This document shows positions 1 through 8,412 of a stretch of DNA of 37,285 nt, piece by piece. Within the stretch, counting starts at the first letter, position 1, and the number at the start of each line of letters is the position of its first letter. The translations under genes and the position numbers were made by a program. Source of the DNA: Variibacter sp. (GTDB lineage: Bacteria; Pseudomonadota; Alphaproteobacteria; Rhizobiales; Xanthobacteraceae); NCBI GenBank assembly GCA_019689555.1, contig JADGHE010000030.1, forward strand, positions 1-37,285, read 5' to 3'. Below the pieces are notes generated by a model. That model was not told the DNA's origin. It saw only the letters and a list, made by a program, of their open reading frames with translations, and searched no databases.

Positions 1-580
1 TAACGTCCATGAACGGGGCGTTGAGCGGCGATTCTGCGCGCTTCCGCTCGAGCCCACGCGATGTCCGCCTCGTCCAGCTGGACCGGGTAACGCCGGTAGG
101 CCGAATAGTATGGAATTCGGTCCCCCATCCCTACGGCGGACCAGGCCTTGTTGTGGCTGAGCTCGCTGATTTCACGCGCCGAGCGCCCACGGACGAATTC
201 CATCACCTCGTCAAGCAAACGCCGTTGCTGCTCGGTCAAATGGTCCGGGTTCGGTGGAACCTTGACGATGAAATCGTCCTTGGGACATCCGAAATAGTCA
301 CGCCGTCTGACCTCGAGAAAGCCTTGTGCCTGCAGGGTTTGCAAAGCCCACTGCAGATGGCGGGCGGCCGCGGCTGTTTCTGATGCTCCATCCCGGTGAG
401 CGGCTGCCCGGTTGCCGCGTAGTGCAGCCTGTCCAGCCTGTCCGAGAAATACAGGACCTTGTGGAGCTTCACGCGGCCCAATTCCTCGACCGGCAATTCA
501 GCGCAGATAATGAACAACCGCCGTCAGTTGTCGCGGTCGAACCGAACGTTTTCGTCCAGGCTGACGGTCTCAAATGGCAT
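1..580 (-). pseudogene. SocA/Panacea-domain (DUF4065-like) protein, disrupted
   Basis: Read leftward from an ATG at 580, the frame gives MPFETVSLDENVRFDRDN, meets TGA at 526-524, and continues in the same frame with RRLFIICAELPVEELG, then KLHKVLYFSDRLDRLHYAATG and QPLTGMEHQKQ. Near 360-367 the frame slips by one base. In the new frame it reads RHLQWALQTLQAQGFLEV, a YFGCPKDDF segment, SAREISELSHNKAWSAV and DEADIAWARAEARRI up to the window edge. The KLHKVLYFSD, PLTG and EISELSHNKAW blocks match the family of SocA-like antitoxins and phage-associated Panacea proteins (known family features). One nonsense codon plus one frameshift indicate a decayed gene, unless sequencing errors are responsible. 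A TTG at 517 could restart translation but would still hit the frameshift. The end lies at or beyond base 1. Confidence is good for the family and moderate for true inactivation. Confidence 0.72.
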
Positions 581-626
581 GGCCGAATCATAAGGGCCGC
601 CGCGTCGGGCGCGCAAGCCGAATGCG

Positions 627-1220
627 TCACCGCGCTCGCCGCACTTGGACATAGAGCGCGCCGTCGCCGCCATGGGCGACATGGGCAGGCTCGAAGCCGA
701 CGACATAGGCGCGGAACTCCGGCAGCGACAGCCACTGCGGCACGAGCCGTCGCAACACGCCGCGCTCCTGCACCGGGTGCTCTTGCGCCGCCCGCGACCC
801 CTTGCCGGTGATGACAAGAACCAGTTTTGCGCCGTCCGCCTGCGCCCCGCGCAGAAACCGCAGCAGGGCGCGGTGGGCGCGCTCTTGCGTGAGGCCGTGT
901 AGGTCGATGCGCGCATCGAGCTCGGCGCGACCGCGCGCGAGGCGCTGGCGCAAGCGCCGCCCGAGCGGCGCAAGCGGCGGCGGCGCGGCCTTTCCGCCCG
1001 GCCCTGCGGACTTGAGCAGGGACCGGCCGGCCTTGCCCGCCCCCGCCCCTGCGAGAGCGTCCGCACCGGCCGCGTCGTCCTGGACGGCGGGCGCGGGCGG
1101 GCGCGGCTTGCGCCGCAGCGGCGCCACCGATCGCGTCACGCTGTCCCACAGCAGCCGCTCCTCCTCACTGAGCTCGCGCCTGCAGGCGCGCGCGGGTTGT
1201 TCCTCTCGGATCATCGTCAT
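627..1220 (-). CDS. Smr-domain (MutS2 C-terminal-like) nuclease-family protein
   Basis: A 197-residue protein. The N-terminal ~90 residues are Arg/Pro/Ala-rich and probably disordered. The C-terminal Smr domain (about 100-197) shows the diagnostic DLHG motif at 106-109, a TGKG loop at 138-141 and the usual ending AHGGDGALYVQVRR. Smr domains nick or cleave nucleic acids; stand-alone alphaproteobacterial members are common but poorly characterised, so the substrate is unknown. The ATG at 1220 overlaps the mltA stop by four bases (ATGA), indicating translational coupling. It is the last gene of the timA-mltA-smr operon. A longer in-frame reading upstream of 1220 runs through mltA in another frame and is not the gene. 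Confidence 0.9.
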   Translation of the reverse strand: MTMIREEQPARACRRELSEEERLLWDSVTRSVAPLRRKPRPPAPAVQDDAAGADALAGAGAGKAGRSLLKSAGPGGKAAPPPLAPLGRRLRQRLARGRAELDARIDLHGLTQERAHRALLRFLRGAQADGAKLVLVITGKGSRAAQEHPVQERGVLRRLVPQWLSLPEFRAYVVGFEPAHVAHGGDGALYVQVRRAR

Positions 1221-2461
1221 CGCTGCGGTTTCGGCGGCGGGAAGGGCACGGGCTGTTTCACGGCCGTGAGCGCGAGCGCGCGCGGCACCAGCATCACGAA
1301 GGTCCCGGGATGGCGGATCCGGCCCGCGGTGCGGCCCGCCTCCTCGCCGGCACCGAAATAGATGTCGGCCCGCGCGGGCCCGACGATGGCGGAGCCCGTA
1401 TCCTGCGCGATCATCAGGCGGCGGAACGGCTCGAGCGTCTTGTCCTCCGCGAGCGGCAACCGGGCGTCGATCCAGAACGGCGTGCCGTAGGCGTGCAAAC
1501 TGCGATCCACGGCGATCGACCGCCCGGCCGTCAAAGGCACGCCCTGCCCGCCGATCGCCTCCTGGTCGTGGGACAGTTCCGCGACCCGGAAGAAGATGTA
1601 GGAGCGGTTTTGCCGTCTGAGCTCCCTCGCCGCGTCGGGATGGGCCTGCATCCATTCGCGGATGCGATCCATCGACACGTCCTCTTTCGGCATCACGCCG
1701 CGTTGGACCAGAATCGCGCCGACCGGCGTATAGGGGTGCCCGTTGTGGGCGGCGTAGTTGAGCCGCAGGACGGTGCCGTCCTCGACGAGACGCACCCGCG
1801 CGGACCCCTGGATGTGCATGAAGAAGGCGTCGATCGGGTCCTTGAGCCAGCAGATCTCGAGCCCCTTGCCGTCGAGGGCGCCGTCCTCGATCGCGGCGCG
1901 GTCGTAGTAAGGCTCAATTTTGTTCTCGCCCACCTGTCGCCACACGCCGCCGCTGTTGGGGAACTGGGGACCCATGCGCCGCACCGCCGGAACGAGATCG
2001 TCGGGCGTGTGGTAGACCGGAATGGTGTATTCCGCCGTGCGCCGGCGCGAGCCCTCGACGATCGGCTCGTAGTAGCCCGTGAGAAAGCCTTCACCGCTCT
2101 CGAGCCTCGCGATCCGCACCGGCTTGAACCGCGATTCGAAGAACCTGCGCGCCGCCTCGGCCCGCGCCGGGCGGAGGGCCAAAGCCTCGGCGCAGATCTC
2201 GGCGAGGCGCGCCTCCATGGCGCGGGCTGCTCCCTCGGGCCGCTGCCGAACGAGAAGATTGCAGCTTGCGCGAAAGGTGTCGAAGGCGGCGGCGTGGTCG
2301 TCCGCCGCCCAGCCGGGCAGCGTCGACCAGGCAACGGGTTCGAGGCGGGCGTCAGGCAATCTGAGGACCGGCGCCTCGCCCCGCGCCGGGAACCCGAGGG
2401 AGACGGCGGAAAGGACGATCAGGGTCAGCGGTAACAGGCGGGCACCGGGACCGGCCGGCAT
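1217..2461 (-). CDS. mltA: Membrane-bound lytic murein transglycosylase A
   Basis: A 414-residue MltA/3D-domain protein that cleaves the MurNAc-GlcNAc bond of peptidoglycan with 1,6-anhydro product formation (family knowledge). Residues 1-29 form a Sec signal peptide with hydrophobic core LTLIVLSAVSLGF and likely cleavage after PARG or AEA. No lipobox Cys is evident, unlike the E. coli lipoprotein. The MltA domain has GYYEP at 129-133 and HIQGSARVRL near 216-225. The 3D domain near 352-366 shows AQDTG...ADIYFG with the two conserved Asp residues (354, 366), one of which is the catalytic acid. The C-terminus is Pro-rich. It starts 12 bp after the timA-like stop and overlaps smr by 4 bp, so it sits mid-operon. 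Confidence 0.95.
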   Translation of the reverse strand: MPAGPGARLLPLTLIVLSAVSLGFPARGEAPVLRLPDARLEPVAWSTLPGWAADDHAAAFDTFRASCNLLVRQRPEGAARAMEARLAEICAEALALRPARAEAARRFFESRFKPVRIARLESGEGFLTGYYEPIVEGSRRRTAEYTIPVYHTPDDLVPAVRRMGPQFPNSGGVWRQVGENKIEPYYDRAAIEDGALDGKGLEICWLKDPIDAFFMHIQGSARVRLVEDGTVLRLNYAAHNGHPYTPVGAILVQRGVMPKEDVSMDRIREWMQAHPDAARELRRQNRSYIFFRVAELSHDQEAIGGQGVPLTAGRSIAVDRSLHAYGTPFWIDARLPLAEDKTLEPFRRLMIAQDTGSAIVGPARADIYFGAGEEAGRTAGRIRHPGTFVMLVPRALALTAVKQPVPFPPPKPQR

Positions 2462-2473
2462 CGTCCACCCTGG

Positions 2474-3199
2474 CTAGGCTCCTGCCTCGGTCGCGATCAA
2501 CTTCCAGTTCGGATCGCGCGAGGAGACGTCGCGCGCGAACGTCCATATGTCGGTGACTTCGGTGACCTTGTCCGGCGACCCGTCGATGACCGTGCCCGAC
2601 CGGTCGCGGGTCGCGGAGACGAGCTGCGACACGAAACGCACGGTGAGTTGCGCCGTCCTGCCCCGCAGTTCCGCAGCCGTGATCTCGGTCTTGTCGATGG
2701 AGACGAACCGGGTCTCGACCGTTTCGCCCTTGGCTTCGCGCTCCCGGATGGCCGCCTCGAAGCCGTCGTAGACCTCGCGCGAGAGCAGATGGCGCAGCGT
2801 GCGCCGGTCCCCCTCCGCAAAGGCGATCACCACCATTTCGTAGGCCGCCCGGGCGCCGGCGAGGAAATGATTGGCGTCGAAGCTGCGGTCCGCGGCGGCG
2901 ATGGCGTCCAGACCGGCGGCCACCGCCGAGCCCGGCGCGGCGACGCCCTGCCAGCGATTGGCGGGTTTGGCCTCGTCCCGATCAGCCCCTGGCGCCTGGG
3001 CGGGCGCCTCGGCGCCGCGGGGCGGCAGCGCCACCACCTTGTCGCCCGCGGAGCTGCGCACCGCATCCCGGCCGGACAGCGGATCGTAAGGCGGCCGCTC
3101 GCGGCCCGTCCGCTGCCCGAGCACGCTGCGCAGACGCAGGAAAATGAACACTGCGAGCGCCAGGAAAATAATGGTGTAAATGTCGAACACGTCTCGCAT
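2474..3199 (-). CDS. Tim44/TimA-like membrane-anchored protein
   Basis: A 241-residue protein with an N-terminal membrane anchor at about residues 7-24 ([17 protein letters not shown]), a low-complexity linker (25-90), and a Tim44-like domain in the C-terminal ~150 residues ([21 protein letters not shown], then [18 protein letters not shown]). Alphaproteobacterial homologues of mitochondrial Tim44 are inner-membrane proteins whose C-terminal domain lies on the inner face. Their bacterial role is not settled, and protein folding or envelope biogenesis have been proposed. It is first in the operon with mltA and smr and divergent from secB across a 287-bp gap, an arrangement widely seen in Rhizobiales. 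The ATG at 3199 is the only start that keeps the anchor. Confidence 0.9.
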   Translation of the reverse strand: MRDVFDIYTIIFLALAVFIFLRLRSVLGQRTGRERPPYDPLSGRDAVRSSAGDKVVALPPRGAEAPAQAPGADRDEAKPANRWQGVAAPGSAVAAGLDAIAAADRSFDANHFLAGARAAYEMVVIAFAEGDRRTLRHLLSREVYDGFEAAIREREAKGETVETRFVSIDKTEITAAELRGRTAQLTVRFVSQLVSATRDRSGTVIDGSPDKVTEVTDIWTFARDVSSRDPNWKLIATEAGA

Positions 3200-3455
3200 G
3201 CTCTAGGCGGTCGTCGGGGGCCGGACGTTACGCGATCAGGTGGTCAAGCGCGTCAGCGTTATGTAGGGGCCGGACCGGCGCAATCCAGAGGCGCCCTCGA
3301 TTGTTGTTGGCTGTCCTTCCGGACACCGGACACCTTAGACGATCGGGCCACGCCCGCCAACATCGCGCCTGCCGGTGCCGCCGCGCCCCGGCGCGGACAG
3401 GCGAACGCTTGTCGGCCGCGGGCTGCTATGTTAGCCACACTGGACTTCTTTGCAC

Positions 3456-3472
3456 GGCCGCATTCCGCGGCC
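3456..3472 (+). promoter_or_regulatory. Small hairpin in the secB leader
   Basis: GGCCGC (3456-3461) and GCGGCC (3467-3472) form a 6-bp stem with a 5-base loop, three bases ahead of the secB ribosome-binding sequence AAGGA (3475-3479). It could modulate secB initiation; no function is shown. Confidence 0.3.
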
Positions 3473-3486
3473 ATAAGGACAAGAAA

Positions 3487-3972
3487 ATGACGAACGGCGC
3501 GAACGGCGGACAGGCCCAGGAACAGCCGCCACAGCTCAATGTCCTGGCCCAGTATATCAAAGATTTCTCCTTCGAGAACCCGCACGCGCCGCGCTCGCTG
3601 AATCCGAATCAGCCGCAGCCCAGCATCAACATTCAGATCAACGTCAACGCCAAGCCGGTCGCCGCGAGCGACTACGAGGTGGAGCTGAAGCTCGAAGGCA
3701 AGGCGGAGAGCGGGGGCAGCGTGCTGTTCAGCTTCGACCTGCTCTATGCGGGCATCTTCCGGCTCACCAACATCCCGCAGGAAAGCATCCACCCGGTCAT
3801 GATGATCGAGTGCCCGCGGCTGCTGTTTCCCTTCGCCCGCGAGATCATCGCGAATGCGGTCCGCAACGGAGGCTTCCCGCCCCTGCTGATCGACCCGGTG
3901 GATTTCGTGGGCCTCTATCGGCAGCGCCTCGCGGAGCTGCAGGCGCAGGGAGCCGCGAGCCAAGTCACCTGA
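3487..3972 (+). CDS. secB: Protein-export chaperone SecB
   Basis: A 161-residue cytosolic tetrameric chaperone that holds preproteins unfolded and delivers them to SecA. Recognisable segments are [16 protein letters not shown], a NIQINVNAK strand, [12 protein letters not shown], the [13 protein letters not shown] segment and [14 protein letters not shown], then [13 protein letters not shown] near the C-terminus. Length and sequence are typical of alphaproteobacterial SecB. The ATG at 3487 is preceded by AAGGA with good spacing; upstream in-frame codons lack SecB similarity. It is transcribed toward oriC, opposite to its neighbours, divergent from the timA-like gene and convergent with dnaQ (3 bp apart). 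The fxsA gene often found between timA and secB in related genomes is not here. Confidence 0.97.
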   Translation: MTNGANGGQAQEQPPQLNVLAQYIKDFSFENPHAPRSLNPNQPQPSINIQINVNAKPVAASDYEVELKLEGKAESGGSVLFSFDLLYAGIFRLTNIPQESIHPVMMIECPRLLFPFAREIIANAVRNGGFPPLLIDPVDFVGLYRQRLAELQAQGAASQVT

Positions 3973-3975
3973 ACG

Positions 3976-4704
3976 TCAGGCCGCCGGCGCGGCGGCCTGC
4001 TGCGGTTCGCTTTCCGGGACTTCGTAGTCTCGCCAGATCGCGTCCGGCCCGAGAGTCGCCACGAAGGCGGCGTGCGCGGCGCGCTCCTCCGCCGTCAGGC
4101 GCGGCGCAAGCGGCTGCGGCCGGGTTTTGTGCAGCACACCGACCACGCCCGGCGCGGCCGCAGGGATGACCTCCGTAAATCCGAGCTGCGCCTGCCGCGC
4201 GCCGATCAGCTCCAGATAGACCTCGGCGAGAATCTCGGCATCGAGCAGCGCGCCGTGCTTGGTGCGACGGGAATTGTCAATCCCGTAACGCGCGCACAGA
4301 TCGTCGAGGCGGTTGGACCCGCCCGGGTGCTTCCGCCGGGCGAGCATCAGCGTGTCGACGAGCCGCTCGCGCGAGAGCGGAGCGCGGCCCAGCCGCTCCA
4401 GCTCGGCGTTCAGGAAGGCGAGGTCGAACGTCCCATTGTGGATCACGAGCGGCGAATCGCCGAGGAAGGCCAGCAGGTCATCGGCCACCTCGGCAAAAAC
4501 GGGCTTGTCCCGCAGGAACTCCTCCGAGAGGCCGTGCACCGCCAGGGCCTCTGCGGGCATGTCCCGCTCGGGATTGAGATAGACGTGAAAGGTCTTGCCG
4601 GTGGGGAAGCGGTTCAGGAGCTCGACGCAGCCGATTTCGACGATGCGATGCCCCTGAAAAGGGTCGAGACCCGTCGTTTCCGTATCGAGCACGATCTCGC
4701 GCAT
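3976..4704 (-). CDS. dnaQ: DNA polymerase III epsilon subunit (proofreading 3'-5' exonuclease)
   Basis: A 242-residue DEDDh exonuclease. The catalytic residues are all present: D7 and E9 in LDTETTG (Exo I), D94 in HNGTFDLAF (Exo II), and H150 with D155 in [10 protein letters not shown] (Exo III). The C-terminal ~60 residues are the flexible segment that in this family contacts the polymerase alpha subunit. The role is editing of replication errors within Pol III. The length matches alphaproteobacterial DnaQ. The neighbours coaE and maf upstream and secB convergent downstream are the standard order. The ATG at 4704 begins [12 protein letters not shown] directly, leaving no room for another start. 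Confidence 0.97.
   Translation of the reverse strand: MREIVLDTETTGLDPFQGHRIVEIGCVELLNRFPTGKTFHVYLNPERDMPAEALAVHGLSEEFLRDKPVFAEVADDLLAFLGDSPLVIHNGTFDLAFLNAELERLGRAPLSRERLVDTLMLARRKHPGGSNRLDDLCARYGIDNSRRTKHGALLDAEILAEVYLELIGARQAQLGFTEVIPAAAPGVVGVLHKTRPQPLAPRLTAEERAAHAAFVATLGPDAIWRDYEVPESEPQQAAAPAA
3977..3999. terminator. Hairpin between convergent secB and dnaQ
   Basis: CAGGCCGCC (3977-3985) pairs perfectly with GGCGGCCTG (3991-3999) around a 5-base loop. It begins five bases past the secB stop and overlaps the dnaQ stop codon, where it encodes the Ala-rich DnaQ tail. There is no T-tract on either strand, so an intrinsic bidirectional terminator is plausible but not proven. Confidence 0.4.
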
Positions 4705-4895
4705 GCGCCTTCCCTAGTGCCGTTAGTGCCGTTTCATCTCGAATGGACGGACGCGCCGCGCGCAGTTTTCTGCGGGAGCTGGAGGGCGGGACGCGTCGGC
4801 CTTTCCGCCTCCCCGGGACAGGGAAGGTCGACCGCGAAGTGATCGCGAGGGGGTCGAGAGCTTTTCGCAAAGCGCTTCCGCTCATCCGAACTCCG

Positions 4896-5510
4896 CTAGC
4901 CCGCCCGAGGCAGGACGGGTCGCCCCAGAATCACCGCGGCGGCACGGAGGATGCCACGAACCTGAGCGCGGGCGGAATCGAAACCGCGCGAAGTGTCCAC
5001 GATGAAATGCGCCCGGCGCCGCTTCTCGGCGTCAGGCATTTGCCTCGCGAGAATGGCGGCGAACTTCTCCGCGGTCATGCCGGGCCGGGCCAGCACGCGC
5101 GCCCGCTGCACCGCGGCGGGGGCGGAGACGACGACGACGGCGTCCACCCGGTCCTCGCCGCCGGTCTCGAACAGCAGGGGAATGTCGAGCACGACGATGC
5201 GCGCGCCGCGCGCGGCCGCGGCCTCGAGAAAGCGCTCCCCCTCGCGCCGCACGAGGGGGTGGATCAAGGCTTCGAGCCGCGCCATGGCGGGCGGATCGTC
5301 GAGCACGGCCCTCGCCAGGCGCTCGCGATCGACCTTGCCGTTGACGGTGACGCCCGGGAAGGCGGCTTCGATCGGCCCCACGGCCTCGCCCTCGTACAGG
5401 CGATGGACCACATGGTCGGCATCGTGGACGGGGATGCCCTCGGCCGCGAACATGGCCGCCGTGGTGGACTTGCCCATGCCGATCGATCCGGTCAGGCCCA
5501 AAAGCAGCAT
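4896..5510 (-). CDS. coaE: Dephospho-CoA kinase
   Basis: A 204-residue P-loop kinase that phosphorylates dephospho-CoA on the 3'-ribose hydroxyl in the last step of CoA synthesis. The Walker A loop is GSIGMGKST (8-16). [11 protein letters not shown] and the IPLLFETG segment are CoaE signatures, as are [11 protein letters not shown] and [18 protein letters not shown]. The length is normal. In many Rhizobiales aroE (shikimate dehydrogenase) lies between maf and coaE; here coaE starts only 33 bp past the maf stop and aroE is absent. The 190 bp down to dnaQ contains a tandem TAGTGCCGT repeat (about 4714-4733) and no gene. Confidence 0.96.
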   Translation of the reverse strand: MLLLGLTGSIGMGKSTTAAMFAAEGIPVHDADHVVHRLYEGEAVGPIEAAFPGVTVNGKVDRERLARAVLDDPPAMARLEALIHPLVRREGERFLEAAAARGARIVVLDIPLLFETGGEDRVDAVVVVSAPAAVQRARVLARPGMTAEKFAAILARQMPDAEKRRRAHFIVDTSRGFDSARAQVRGILRAAAVILGRPVLPRAG

Positions 5511-5543
5511 CGTCCGCTCCCGCAGGCCCCCGGCCGCCCCGCC

Positions 5544-6152
5544 CTAGGCTATGACATGGCCGCCGCTTCGCAGATAAGCGAGCAGGGGAAGGAGCGGCAG
5601 GCCGAGAATCGTGAAATAGTCGCCGTCGATGCGCTCGAACAGGTGAACGCCGAGCCCTTCGAGCTGGTAGCCGCCGACGCTCGCGAGGGCAGCCTCGCCG
5701 GCTTCGTCGAGATAGCGCTCCAGGAAGGAGTCCGAGAACGGCCGCATGGTGAGACGCGCGGTGGCGACGTGCGAGAACAGCCGCTCGCCGTCCCTCCAGA
5801 GGCTCACCGCGGCGTGCAGCTCGTGGGTGCACCCGCGCAGCCGCGACAACTGCTCGCGCGCGGCCGTGCGGTCGCACGGCTTCGAGAAAACGCGGTTTGC
5901 GCAAGCCAGCGTCTGGTCTGCCCCCAGCACCAGGCGTCCCGGACAGTGCCGCGCGACCGCCTGCGCTTTAGCGTCCGCCAGCATGAGGGCGAGCGCCGCG
6001 GGCTCGCTCGGCGCCGCCTGCCGCTCGAGGGCGCGCTCGTCGAGATCGGCCGGACGCACGTCGCAGGGAATGCGGGCCGCTTCCAGGAGGGCCCGCCGCG
6101 CCGCGCTGCGGGAGGCGAGCACCAACGGCCGGTCGAGATTCCAAAGCGCCAT
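5544..6152 (-). CDS. maf: Maf-family nucleotide pyrophosphatase
   Basis: A 202-residue protein of the Maf/Ham1 superfamily, which hydrolyses nucleoside triphosphates to monophosphates (dTTP/UTP or 7-methyl-GTP depending on subfamily). The N-terminal motif LASRSAARR (12-20) and the GADQTL motif with D79 are diagnostic. A partial SVGGYQLEGLG segment near the end replaces the common AGGY(Q/R)IQG block, and the phosphate-binding Lys/Arg residues are present. The subfamily cannot be fixed by eye. The ATG at 6152 follows the ppsR stop by one base, so the two genes are co-transcribed; coaE follows 33 bp on. Confidence 0.93.
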   Translation of the reverse strand: MALWNLDRPLVLASRSAARRALLEAARIPCDVRPADLDERALERQAAPSEPAALALMLADAKAQAVARHCPGRLVLGADQTLACANRVFSKPCDRTAAREQLSRLRGCTHELHAAVSLWRDGERLFSHVATARLTMRPFSDSFLERYLDEAGEAALASVGGYQLEGLGVHLFERIDGDYFTILGLPLLPLLAYLRSGGHVIA

Positions 6153-6153
6153 C

Positions 6154-6993
6154 TCACGTCGTCGTCTGCCGGCGCCGTTCGGCGAGAAGGGTCATCACGG
6201 CGGCGGCGGTCTCCTCGATGGATCGGCGCGTCACGTCGATGCTCGGCCAGTTGTGGCGCGCGCAAAGCCGGCGCGAGAAGGCAACCTCCTCGGCCACGAG
6301 CTGGCGGTCGACATAGGCCTCGTCCTCGCCCTTGACGTTGAGCCCGAGCAGGCGGTTCTGCCGGATCTGGACGATCCGCTCCGGGCTCGCATAGAGCCCC
6401 ACGATGAGCGGGTGCTTGAGCTGGGTCAACTGCGGGGGAAGCGGCACGTTGGGCACGAGCGGCACGTTGGCGGTCTTGATGCCGCGGTTGGCAAGATAGA
6501 TCGAGGTCGGCGTCTTGGACGTGCGCGAGACGCCAATCAGCACCACGTCCGCGCTTTCGAGATCCTCCGTGTGCTGCCCGTCGTCGTGCAGCATCGTGTA
6601 GTTGAGCGCGTCGATGCGCTTGAAGTACTCGGCGTTGAGGGTGTGCTGGGCGCCGATGCGCTGAGTCGTTTCCGCCCCGAGATAGCTCTGGAAGAGCTGC
6701 AGCACCGGGCCGAGGATCGACAGATAGGGCACGCCGAACTCCCGACACTTGCTCTCGAGGCGCGCGGTGAGGCTCGGCTCCAGGAGCGTGTAGAGCACGA
6801 TGCCGGGGGAGGCCTCGATCTCGGCGATGACGCGCTCGAGCTGCTTCGGCGTGCGCACGAGCGGATAGACGTGTTCGATCGCCGTTATGTTCTCGTACTG
6901 GGCGGTGGCCGCGCGCGCGACCGTGATCAGCGTTTCGCCGGTCGCGTCCGAGACGAGATGGAGGTGGAAGAAGCTGCCGCTACGTTCGGGCAT
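6154..6993 (-). CDS. ppsR: PEP synthase / pyruvate-phosphate dikinase regulatory protein (DUF299)
   Basis: A 279-residue bifunctional ADP-dependent kinase / Pi-dependent phosphorylase that switches pyruvate,phosphate dikinase or PEP synthase off and on by Thr phosphorylation (family knowledge). It starts [21 protein letters not shown], and the nucleotide-binding loop GVSRTSKT is at 154-161. HDDGQ (136-140) and [20 protein letters not shown] are family hallmarks. An in-frame extension to 7068 is possible, but its extra 25 residues ([12 protein letters not shown]...) do not resemble the family and would run into the putative origin, so the ATG at 6993 is chosen. DUF299 next to hemE flanks oriC in many alphaproteobacteria. 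It leads a minus-strand operon with maf and coaE. Confidence 0.95.
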   Translation of the reverse strand: MPERSGSFFHLHLVSDATGETLITVARAATAQYENITAIEHVYPLVRTPKQLERVIAEIEASPGIVLYTLLEPSLTARLESKCREFGVPYLSILGPVLQLFQSYLGAETTQRIGAQHTLNAEYFKRIDALNYTMLHDDGQHTEDLESADVVLIGVSRTSKTPTSIYLANRGIKTANVPLVPNVPLPPQLTQLKHPLIVGLYASPERIVQIRQNRLLGLNVKGEDEAYVDRQLVAEEVAFSRRLCARHNWPSIDVTRRSIEETAAAVMTLLAERRRQTTT

Positions 6994-7368
6994 GGGCCAC
7001 CGATGCACAGACCCCGTGGATCGCTGTGGATGACGGTTCAAAAGGCCATGGCCGAAACCCGCAGGCAAGCGCGCTGACGGGGACGGCCTTCGATTCCTTC
7101 ACAATCCATCCCGCGTGAAGGACTTCGCGCCGGCCCTGTGGACGGCGACAAGCTGGGGATCGGATGGGCATGGCGCAGCCGCGGTCCCGCGCGAATCGGC
7201 GGACAAACGGGCACTGCACGGCGCATGCGCCCGGTGCGTCGGACCGCTGTGAATTGCGGGAACAGTGAAAAGCCGGGGGAGTGCTTGTTCGGCGCGAGTC
7301 ATGAGTCTAATCAACGCCCAAGGAATCGTAAAAGTTAAGAATGTCTTAAAGGATTTCAGGTCCACGGT
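6994..7368. other. oriC: Putative chromosomal replication origin (oriC)
   Basis: This 375-bp gene-free interval separates divergent ppsR and hemE, the oriC position described for Caulobacter and Rickettsia. DnaA-box-like nonamers (consensus TGTGGATAA or TTATNCACA) are visible: CGATGCACA 7001-7009, CGTGGATCG 7015-7023, TGTGGATGA 7025-7033, TGTGGACGG 7137-7145, and the reverse-complement-type TGTGAATTG near 7249-7257. The boxes at 7015 and 7025 are 10 bp apart, one helical turn. Five GANTC sites occur (7092, 7193, 7296, 7303, 7323), three of them within 32 bp. The AT-richer stretch 7300-7360 next to hemE may serve as the unwinding element and carries a TTAA-N7-TTAA box. The assignment is inference from synteny plus motifs. 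Confidence 0.75.
7335..7349. promoter_or_regulatory. CtrA-type box (TTAA-N7-TTAA) in oriC / hemE promoter
   Basis: TTAA (7335-7338), GAATGTC, TTAA (7346-7349) matches the full consensus of the cell-cycle regulator CtrA. The same 15 bases also form an inverted repeat, TTAAGA-ATG-TCTTAA. In Caulobacter CtrA binds oriC and the hemE promoter region and represses initiation; the site here is 20 bp from the hemE start. Confidence 0.6.
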
Positions 7369-8412
7369 GTGAACGCCGCCTCTACCCGCAAACCGCTGCT
7401 CAATGTGCTCGCCGGCAATCGGGAACCGGTTCCGCCCATATGGCTGATGCGCCAGGCCGGACGGTACCTGCCCGAATACCGGGAGTTGCGGGCGCGGGCC
7501 GGAAGCTTCCTCGATCTGTGCTTTACGCCGGAACTGGCGGCCGAGGCCACGCTGCAGCCCGTGCGGCGGTTCGGTTTTGATGCGGCGATCCTGTTCTCCG
7601 ACATCCTTGTCGTGCCGTACGGGCTGGGCCGCCGGGTGAGCTTCGAGGCCGGGGAGGGTCCCCGGCTCGATCCTCTCGAGACGCCCGCGGCGATTGCGGC
7701 GCTGCCGCCGCGTCTCGACCCCTCGGTTGTCGAGCCGGTCTACGAGGCGATCAGGCTCGTTCGCTGCGAGCTTGCGCCGTCCGTCGCGCTGCTCGGCTTC
7801 TGCGGCGCGCCCTGGACGGTCGCAACCTACATGATCGCGGGCCGCGGCACGGCGGATCAGGCGCCGGCGCGGCTCTTCGCCTATCACGAACCGGAAGCGT
7901 TCGGCCGGCTCATGGATCGCCTCGCCTCGGCCTCGGTCGAGTATCTGGTCGGGCAGTTCCGCGCCGGGGTCGACGCGGTGCAGATCTTCGACACCTGGGC
8001 GGGCGTGCTGCCGGCGGCCGAGTTCGCGCGCTGGTGCATCGAGCCGGTGCGGCGGATCGTCGCTGCGGTGCGCGCCGAGGTGCCGGGGGCGAAGATCATC
8101 GGCTTTCCGCGCGGGGTCGGCACCTCCCTTGCGGCCTATGTCGAGAACGTGGCGGTGGACGCCGTGAGCCTCGACTGGACGGTCGATCCCGGCTTCGTGC
8201 GGGACCGGATCCAGAGCCGCGTGGCGGTGCAGGGCAATCTCGACCCCCTCGCCCTCGTCGCGGGCGGGACCGCACTCGATCGCGGGGTGGACGCGGCGCT
8301 CGCGAGCTACGGGGAGCGGCCGTTCATCTTCAATCTTGGGCACGGCATTCTTCCCGAAACGCCGCTCGCGCATGTGGAACGGATGGTGGAACGGGTGCGG
8401 AGGGCTGCATGA
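7369..8412 (+). CDS. hemE: Uroporphyrinogen decarboxylase
   Basis: A 347-residue cytosolic enzyme that decarboxylates four acetate side chains of uroporphyrinogen III to give coproporphyrinogen III in haem synthesis. The signature [17 protein letters not shown] covers residues 22-38 with the substrate-binding Arg residues (28, 32). The key Asp is D78 in [26 protein letters not shown] and [12 protein letters not shown] near the C-terminus complete the pattern. The start is taken as GTG 7369; a purine-rich AAAGGA at 7348-7353 is rather far upstream, so the exact start is uncertain. It overlaps hemJ by four bases. Its 5' region is the putative oriC with a CtrA-type box. Confidence 0.96.
   Translation: MNAASTRKPLLNVLAGNREPVPPIWLMRQAGRYLPEYRELRARAGSFLDLCFTPELAAEATLQPVRRFGFDAAILFSDILVVPYGLGRRVSFEAGEGPRLDPLETPAAIAALPPRLDPSVVEPVYEAIRLVRCELAPSVALLGFCGAPWTVATYMIAGRGTADQAPARLFAYHEPEAFGRLMDRLASASVEYLVGQFRAGVDAVQIFDTWAGVLPAAEFARWCIEPVRRIVAAVRAEVPGAKIIGFPRGVGTSLAAYVENVAVDAVSLDWTVDPGFVRDRIQSRVAVQGNLDPLALVAGGTALDRGVDAALASYGERPFIFNLGHGILPETPLAHVERMVERVRRAA

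Noticed and set aside
7309-7321. Possible IHF site in the putative origin
   Set aside because: AATCAACGCCCAA matches the first half of the IHF consensus but fails the TTR end with two mismatches.
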